A stretch of 64,000 nt of DNA. Origin: Diorhabda sublineata (Eukaryota > Arthropoda > Insecta > Coleoptera > Chrysomelidae). A program made the translations under genes and the position numbers. Below, piece after piece: positions 58,181 through 64,000 of this stretch. Each line of letters starts with the position of its first letter. Within the stretch, counting starts at the first letter, position 1. The stretch is taken from positions 4,231,805-4,295,804 of the forward strand of contig NC_079484.1 of the NCBI RefSeq assembly GCF_026230105.1, in the 5' to 3' direction. The notes below the pieces were generated by a model. The model was not told the origin of the DNA. It made no database searches and saw only the letters and a program-made list of their open reading frames with translations.

Positions 58181-60878
58181 GTAAATATTTTTCATCGACA
58201 TGTAAAATAATTTTGAAACCATTAATGACAATGATGCTAGTATTGATGAAGGGGTAAATAGTGAAGAAAGAATAGAGCTTTCTACACGTAAAGAGGTAAT
58301 GAAAATTATTAAGAATAATTTTAACGGAACGGAAATTTTCCCTTGGCTATACTAGAATAAACTTGAAACAGATTTTAACTGTAACATATATATTGATTTT
58401 AATTATTCTGTATGGGAATAAAAAAATAAAACAAGAAAGAAATTATTTAACAAGTACTATCTATTTTTAAATCATTGCATGAAGATTCTTTTATGTACAC
58501 AAAACTAGTAGTTTAAACTTAAATATTAAACCTAAATAGTAAAAAAACTGTACACAAAAGACCTTAAGGCTACATGAGATTTATATGAAAAATAATTATA
58601 CACATCTTAATCCTATATTCTAGAAATGATTTTCTAAGGAAAGCTCACAAGCATATATAAAATTGATCAACAGAAAAAAAGATACATAGAAAAAAGTTTG
58701 ATAATATTCGTCTTTATTTCAGATAATTTTTATTGCACTATAAACGTTTTGTAAAAACTTTTTAGCAAAAATGAAAAAGAATACGACAAATACCTGAGGT
58801 AGTACATTTGTAGAAAAATATTAAAAAAGAAAACATTCTATCGAGAATCTAATGTAAAAAATGCTTGGAAGACTTCTAACTAGAAGAAAAAAGAAATAAA
58901 TAAGTAATGGACTAATAAGCGACAATATAAAAATAAAATGAAATGCTACTAATATACATATAGCCAAATACGAAAATAAATAAAAAAATAAATCCTGTAA
59001 ATCGAGTATTCAACGTATCCATTTCAGTAAAAGCTTAAATAGTCTAAAGGTAGATTAAAAGAAACAGATTTTTTTGTTATCCACATCCTTAAAACTTAAA
59101 TTAGGGGTTGAAAAAAATTTTCTATTCTATCACGTTACAGTGGATAAAATTTCCCAAATCACTGATATCTTCAATTTTATTGTACAGGCAAGAATGAAAA
59201 ATATTTTCCACCCTTTCAATCTTTCAAAGTTGAACACATTAATAGAATACAAATGGATGCTTTTCCCGTTGTTTCTATATTCCATTTTCTATATGTGTTC
59301 CTCAAATTCTCTATCAGGATTGCATTTTGGGTTGTAGGTCATAATTAAAACCAAATGTTTCATATAACTTCACTTTTAGAAGAATATTTTTGGAGAAAAA
59401 AGCCAGTATAAGAAAAAAATCTGTTATAGTCCTTAGACCATCAATGAAGTCGAATTATAACACTTTGAAAATCTATTTAAGAGCCTTCCTTTTGACCAGT
59501 CTACGTTGCCTTTGCTTTTGGAAACTACCTTAACATGTCATTTTTCAGTTTTCAATGTTTGGGATAATAACACATTTTTTTTCAATTTTAATAAGAACAT
59601 TATGTACCACAACCACTATGGTACCATTATTCGTGGTATACTGGTCAAAAGCAAGGCCCTTAAATAGGTTTTAAAAGTGTTATAATCGAGAAGTCGATTT
59701 CGTTGATGGCTGACCCAGTAACTATTTTTATTTTTAACCCACCATAAACGTCTTATCTTACCTTTAACATATTAAAATCACTATTAACCAAGTCTTGTTG
59801 TTGCATTTTCAATTACCACAGTACATAAATGAGAAATACTTGTCAGTAAATGTTAAATAAACTAATAATTAAGTATATGTACAAATTTTTACAAAATTCC
59901 AGTTTTGAAATGTACTCTGTTTCAAAATTTAAAAATGATGAACATGTCTTCTCCAAAATAAAACAAAATGGAACATTTTCTTTATATTCTACTATTCTAA
60001 AACAAAAAAAATAAAATTAGTAAGTAAAATCTAAAGCTACTGACTGTGGAGTACAAAAATAAAAGATAATTTTGATTTGGATTAACAAGGACAAAAATAC
60101 AAGCATCACATCATATCCCGTAAAACTGATTACATAATAAAATATTTAACGTTATAGAATATGATGAAAATGTGTCAGTTCAAAGATGGATGAAAACATT
60201 TTGAGGTTATGTTCATGTCACCTACCCTCCCAATTTTACTATTTATTCCAGTTTTAGTTCAATAATCGAATTTTCTTTAAAGTAGCCTACAATAGAATAT
60301 GGAACCAGTGGAACGAGATAATGACTTCTTCGAGTTATTTTTACTTGTTCACTACTGCATCTATATTTTAATCAATAAATAATCGAAGTTATAACTTTGA
60401 AATCAATTTTATCAGTCTTCCAACTCACTACAGGGATTGTTAGTCGACTTATTACAGATGTATGGAAAATTATTGGACAGTGCATATAAAATTTTAACCG
60501 TAAACGTTCTCTAGTAAGATTAAAAAATGTTGTAGCAATCTAAATGTTCTTATTGTTGATTTCATACAAGCTTTTGACAATATTACGCATAGTAAACTGG
60601 TACAAAATGAATCAATTTAGATTTTAGAAGAGGCCAAAACTTATTTAGGTTGAAATGCAGTTTAGTGAGGTGCATAAGCAAAAACCTATTTAGTATTAAG
60701 TAATTATTATGTTGGTTGAAAAATTATTTTTTCAAGTTAAAATCTACCTCCTTCCGTGAGATCCAGTCATGTATCAGTATTCCAAAACTGTCATCTACCG
60801 ACAAGTAAATCTCCTTACAAAATAAAAATAAATTATAAAATAGACCATTCCCTAGAGTCAATCAGTAGCACAAAATAA
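58181..60878. other. Intergenic
   Basis: About 2.7 kb of AT-rich DNA, no supportable gene or repeat. Confidence 0.45.
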
Positions 60879-61130
60879 ATGAAAAGTGATGATACAGTGA
60901 AAAATATGAAAATAAAGTTGCATGTGGGACATAAAAAGCTTTTATCCCGTGTTTACAAAGATAAACTTTATAAAATTAGACCAATAATGGACGCTTTGAA
61001 CAGATCATTCACGTCTCTCTACAATGGTACAAGAATGCTAAATATTGATGAGTCTATGATAATTTTGAACGGTCTTGGCTTGGTGTTTGTCGGATCAAAA
61101 AGATTATATAAAGAACTTTCAAATAAATAA
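60879..61130 (+). pseudogene. piggyBac-type transposase fragment
   Basis: 83-codon frame with DKLYKIRPIMDALNRSF and MLNIDESMIILNG, the region holding the second catalytic Asp (IDESM) of piggyBac transposases. Truncated at both sides, and the K-G-R after IDESM is lost. Confidence 0.75.
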
Positions 61131-61461
61131 ATGAAATTTACAACTGACTTATTTTTATTACTATTCATTGTATATGAAAAGGGGGTGTTACTGTTATTTA
61201 GTTTGGAACTGCAATTTGAAGAAATCAAAATTTATTTTGAAAAATATTTACATGAAACAGAGTGGACTAAGAAGTTAAAATTAGGTGACTAGATGTTCTA
61301 TTTTTATATTTTTCTATAAACGTACCTCCATATTTTTTATAGATTTAGAATAGATTAAAAATATGAAATTAAACGCATATATTTTTTTTAAATTACATAA
61401 AAAAACTTTCTTGCGCAAATATGATAAAGAAACTCTAGGAAATGGCCCGACAAATAGTAGC

Positions 61462-61781
61462 CTACCGTATAAAGCAAGTTCGACACAATTTATTGGGTCC
61501 TATGCAATCGTCGTGACAAAAAGCGCCGCATTTTTTACACATCACCATCGCTTTAAGACTACACGAACAAGAAGAATCGCTCGTGACGACCGCTACCGGA
61601 GCCGAAGCTGATTTTTGTATAGAAGAAGGAGCGGGTATCGGTTGTTGTTTTTGCTGCTGCTGAAGGACTAGTTGACTCTGCATCGCCGCGCCGGGGTGAT
61701 CGACCATCACGTTACCATCACCTCCAATTATCGTATAGTTTTGTATAGGAGATTCCACGCTTACATCACCATAAACGACAC
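61462..61781 (-). CDS. Asx: Additional sex combs (Asx), last exon with C-terminal PHD
   Basis: Acceptor TTGCAG at 61782-61787, then 106 codons including the stop at 61462. It carries a Gln-rich linker (VLQQQQKQQPIP) and, at the very C-terminus, CSCSLKAMVMCKKCGAFCHD and DCIGPNKLCRTCFIR. This is the atypical Cys4-His-Cys3-like PHD finger unique to Asx/ASXL proteins. Asx activates the deubiquitinase Calypso (BAP1) in the PR-DUB complex that removes ubiquitin from histone H2A. The PHD is thought to read chromatin or DNA modifications. Phase-1 join to the previous exon makes a Gly codon. Confidence 0.94.
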
Positions 61782-62723
61782 CTGCAATTACAAAATAAGA
61801 AATTAGTTTTATGTAATAGATCCCTTCCCATAAAACCAAGGATGTTGTTGTATAAACTGCCTATATCCGGATCAACATCTGCCAAGTGTTAATTGACATT
61901 TTGTATAATTGTTATGTCAATTTGACATCTGATCTTTCTTGCTGTCTATATTAGCTGTTTCGCTAACTGTTGTTAGTTTCCACGTGTACAGACCATTGCT
62001 TTTTTAGTCTTCCAGTCTTTTTTGAGTGACAGAGGCAGTGTCCGTGTGAGTGCTGGTGTACTTCTAGAGAGTGTAATTGTGATTTTTGGTGTAGTAGCAA
62101 AGTAATTGTATTGTGAATGTTGATTCAGTGTTTGAGACAGTGTAATTTTGAATGACGGTCTAATAGTAGAGTCAATGTAATTGCGAGTGTTGTTGTAGTG
62201 TTAGAAATAGTGACATGAGTGATTTACAGTGTACTTTTGAGTGTTTGAGTAATATTAGAAACAGTAAATTGCCAAGTGTTTGTTTAGTGACAGAGACAAT
62301 GTAATAATGTAGAGGTGAAGATACCGGTATATCAGTAGAGTCGGGGTAATTAAAAGTGTTGATTTAGTGATGGAGACAGTGAAATTTTGAGTGATTTAGT
62401 GGTAGAGACAGTATAATCATGAGTGTTAATGTAATGGTACAGTAAGTGTAATTATGAGTGTTATTAAATGATAGAGACCGTGTACTTGTGTAATTATGAA
62501 TAAAGTAATGGTCTATGTAATTGTGAGCATTAGAGCTAGTACTATGAGTGTTTTGCAGTGGTAAAGACAGTATACCATTGAATGTTTCTATAGTATTAGA
62601 CACAGTATAATTGTGAATGTTGGTTATTGAAGTTGGAATGACTTTCTTTCTGGACAAAAGTTTTTATTCTTTAATTTCCTAGTCTTGTATTCGAACAATA
62701 CTGATAATGTAGAATTAATTTAC
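61782..62723 (-). other. Last Asx intron with degenerate tandem repeats
   Basis: Between about 62030 and 62640, words such as GTGTAATTGTGAGTGTT and TAGTGATAGAGACAGT recur every ~45-50 bp in a decayed minisatellite. A 97-codon minus ORF there, reading repeated HNYT, is a by-product. Confidence 0.7.
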
Positions 62724-63039
62724 CTGGAGGTAACCTTTGCCGCCTCGTAACTGCCTGTATTCCCGGATTCGGACACTGTACAATAAAATCGTTAGATGGT
62801 TGAGATTGTATAGCAGCAGAAGGATGTTCTACTTCCACACTAGCTGGTCTACCACGCCCCGCCCCAACTGAAACAATATGAGGAATTCCACCTGCATTTA
62901 CTGTGTTGTTGATCTGCTGCTGTTGCTGAGAGGGCGGGGCGCTTGATGAACGCGGTGTGTTTAGAGGATCGTGTATGCCGGTTCGTTGAACGAGAATGTA
63001 TTGACCTAAAGTTCCAACTGGTGTTTGAGTTTCCATCAC
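62724..63039 (-). CDS. Asx: Asx, third-last to last-but-one linker exon
   Basis: Acceptor TTCTTCAG, donor CCAG/GTAAAT, 105 codons plus one base. Encodes VMETQTPVGTLGQYILVQRT, a Ser/Pro/Gln stretch (SQQQQQ), and VQCPNPGIQAVTRRQRLPPG. Low-complexity middle-to-C-terminal Asx region. Joins both neighbours in frame. Confidence 0.88.
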
Positions 63040-63130
63040 CTGAAGAACAAAATAATTTTGATACATATTTTCAATGATTTTTAGAATATGTATAGATCTA
63101 AACTTGTGACAATATTATATTTATACAAAC

Positions 63131-63413
63131 CTCTGGACTAATAGCTGGAGCCTGTGGAAGTACTGCCATGGTAACCGGAATTCCTTGACCTGCCGTAAAA
63201 ACATGTCTAACAACCACAGGTGCCGGTGCAGTTGATCGTTGCTGTTGGAATGGAATCGTCCTCATTCTCTGAGTTACACCTCTGATACCATTACTACCTT
63301 GAACCATCTGATAGTTATTGTTGCTGGGTGCGGGTAATGGAGGCGTGAATGTTTTGTTGATAGTTGCGCCTCGTATAGGCGCAAACTGCTGCGGTTGCCT
63401 GTTGAAAGATTGC
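63131..63413 (-). CDS. Asx: Asx, internal exon
   Basis: Starts after TTCAATAG (phase 2) and ends GAG/GTTTGT (phase 0). Encodes QSFNRQPQQFAPIRGATINK, then a Pro/Asn stretch and VTQRMRTIPFQQQRS. Disordered linker; consistent phases are the main support. Confidence 0.85.
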
Positions 63414-63531
63414 CTATTGAATCGCACAGATAATGATTCAATAGAAAGCGCCTTGTTAGTTTTATGTCGGAAGAAAAATTTATGGTGAAGTGAAAGGTGA
63501 TTATTTTAGGAAAAAGCAACTTTGTACGTAC

Positions 63532-63705
63532 CTGTTGTTTTCATTCTTTTTCATGTTGTTGGCCTGCGCGGCGGCCAACAGACTCGGAGGAGGTTTCAAC
63601 TGACATCTCAACTGGTCTCTATTTGGACTATTCTGAATCACAGCCTGACATATCTGATAACTTCTTTCCAAATTTACCGCACCTGGAGGCGGTTTACTGT
63701 TACTC
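63532..63705 (-). CDS. Asx: Asx, internal exon (conserved SKPPPG block)
   Basis: Starts after TTCCACAG (phase 2) and ends AACAACAG/GTACGT. Encodes SNSKPPPGAVNLERSYQICQ followed by AVIQNSPNRDQLRCQLKPPP and an Ala/Asn tail, a conserved motif of the Asx/ASXL middle region. The N-terminal exons (HARE-HTH, DEUBAD) lie beyond 64000. Confidence 0.9.
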
Positions 63706-64000
63706 CTGTGGAAAAGGTTAGATTTATTTAAAATTTCGGATGAAATTTTGAACATAATTTTCTTTAACCAACATCTGTCATACTCAAATGGTTTGGTTGG
63801 CCTGTCAAAACATTTTAATCTCACTTATAGGTAGAAGGATACTTGCTTAATATTGTGAAGTGAAGAATTTTTTAACAAAACCATTTGAATGACACATTTT
63901 TGAATATTAGTTCTATCATTGATAAAGTCATTCCTTAGGGTCATTGAAAATAACTGTAATGTCAATATTCTAATTAATTCACATCCCCAACTGTATTGGA
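63706..64000 (-). other. Asx intron, cut by the window edge
   Basis: Non-coding by frame; ends at the acceptor of the 63532-63705 exon. Confidence 0.7.

Overview
This is a eukaryotic, almost certainly insect, nuclear window. It has AT-rich DNA, spliced genes with GT/AG introns, TTAGG-like motifs, and many decayed mariner, PIF/Harbinger, hAT, piggyBac and non-LTR copies. A beetle would fit, but the order cannot be fixed from sequence alone.

Host genes. Alg2 (1550-2812, +) is a single-exon mannosyltransferase gene of N-glycan precursor assembly. A two-exon FAM32A orthologue (4457-3862, -) follows, with a 42-codon ORF of unknown meaning head-to-head with it. Two Cys-Gly-Pro-rich genes lie on the minus strand (14199-13759 and 16954-~16236); they resemble the male germline Mst(3)CGP class of flies. 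A secreted C-type lectin gene (+) has coding exons at 37130-37268, 44603-44782 and 53969-54351, and its introns are packed with transposons. The last four exons of Additional sex combs (Asx, -; 63705-61462) end in the atypical C-terminal PHD finger.

Repeats. There are three tandem arrays: a 330-bp satellite (9.76-12.73 kb) with a perfect CRE palindrome in each unit, a ~500-bp satellite with a 1001-bp dimeric higher-order period (24.6-29.0 kb), and a 212-bp array (35.1-36.2 kb). Several transposons have readable ends: a Harbinger copy nested in a mariner-like copy, an internally deleted hAT with 8-bp target duplication, a hAT MITE, a second Harbinger copy, and an unclassified 1.25-kb inverted-repeat element carrying part of a Cys-rich insect protein.

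Most notable. Three hammerhead-ribozyme motifs lie in lectin intron 1 (43.3-44.24 kb). Two sit in direct repeats on the minus strand, one of them with a broken core. The third is on the plus strand, sense to the lectin transcript, with an intact core. The layout recalls Penelope-like elements or retrozymes. Most remaining sequence is intergenic or intronic with no gene I can support.
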